In this document: in pieces, positions 5,702-5,823 of the stretch
How the letters are laid out: each line of letters starts with the position of its first letter
Position numbering within the stretch: position 1 is the stretch's first letter
From: Bryobacterales bacterium
Lineage (GTDB): Bacteria > Acidobacteriota > Terriglobia > Bryobacterales > Bryobacteraceae
NCBI GenBank assembly: GCA_025456495.1
Contig: JALOKO010000271.1
Coordinates: forward strand, 1-5,823
Reading direction: 5' to 3'
Length of the DNA stretch: 5,823 nt
Program-made: the position numbers and the translations under genes
Notes under the pieces: model-generated
Told to the model about the DNA's origin: nothing
Databases searched by the model: none
What the model saw: the letters and a program-made list of their open reading frames with translations, nothing else

Positions 5702-5823
5702 TTAGGCCTCAGCTCTGCCCGCCATCCCACACTCGGCATGCACGGCCTTCACCGCTTTATCCACGTCATCGCGGCGCACCACCATCGAGATGGTGAGTTC
5801 ACTGGCGCCCTGGCTGATGGCGA
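5702..5823 (-). CDS. lysC: Aspartate kinase, C-terminal end (ACT domain), cut by window edge
   Basis: The last 39 codons of a gene entering from the right edge, ending in TAA at 5704-5702. The visible peptide includes AISQGASELTISMVVRRDDV and then DKAVKAVHAEC, followed by a short tail, MAGRAEA. This matches the C-terminal ACT domain of aspartate kinases, where the ISQGASE-type segment takes part in allosteric binding of lysine or threonine. The enzyme phosphorylates aspartate in the first step of lysine, threonine and methionine synthesis. Because the protein stops right after the ACT domain, it is a monofunctional kinase and not a fusion with homoserine dehydrogenase. The catalytic domain is outside the window. 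The symbol is assigned from this short segment only. The gene points the same way as the btu operon, with about 105 bases before the riboswitch and no clear terminator between. Confidence 0.82.
   Translation of the reverse strand, partial: AISQGASELTISMVVRRDDVDKAVKAVHAECGMAGRAEA

Overview
The window is GC-rich and densely coded. It holds four complete genes, the ends of two others, and one clear structured RNA. Twin-arginine leaders on both sugar-type oxidoreductases, a FAD oxidoreductase with an apparent C-terminal discoidin-like region, and the high GC content suggest a Gram-negative soil or sediment bacterium. An Acidobacteriota member (Bryobacterales/Solibacter-like) is my best guess; Planctomycetota or Verrucomicrobiota are possible. 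This is inference from gene style, not a database result.

Left part (1-2355): a divergent pair. On the minus strand the first 63 residues of a Tat-exported Gfo/Idh/MocA-type dehydrogenase run off the left edge. On the plus strand a 660-residue Tat-exported FAD-dependent oxidoreductase fills 373-2355. A 181-base intergenic region lies between them, with candidate promoters and a small inverted repeat. Together they look like a periplasmic redox or carbohydrate-modifying pair whose substrate cannot be read from the sequence.

Middle part (2352-5180, minus strand): a three-gene ABC importer operon, read right to left as binding protein (btuF-like), permease (btuC-like) and ATPase (btuD-like). 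The genes are tightly coupled, with an 11-base overlap and then a 4-base ATGA overlap. The ATPase gene ends by interlocking its stop codon with that of the convergent FAD oxidoreductase gene on a shared CTAG, so no intergenic terminator is possible there.

Right part (5181-5823, minus strand): a canonical cobalamin riboswitch (about 5411-5596) starts almost exactly where a good sigma-70-type promoter (TTGACC-17-TACGTT) would place the transcript start. This is the strongest evidence that the ABC genes import vitamin B12 or another corrinoid and are repressed by it. Between the riboswitch and btuF is an unusually long leader of about 230 nt. It contains a 27-codon ORF with a good ribosome binding site that lies in a 7-bp hairpin, which is the least explained element of the window. 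The far right edge carries the last 39 codons of an aspartate kinase gene (C-terminal ACT domain).

Overall the region is mostly a conventional B12-uptake locus. I see no CRISPR array, tRNA or rRNA gene, insertion sequence, or convincing intrinsic terminator.
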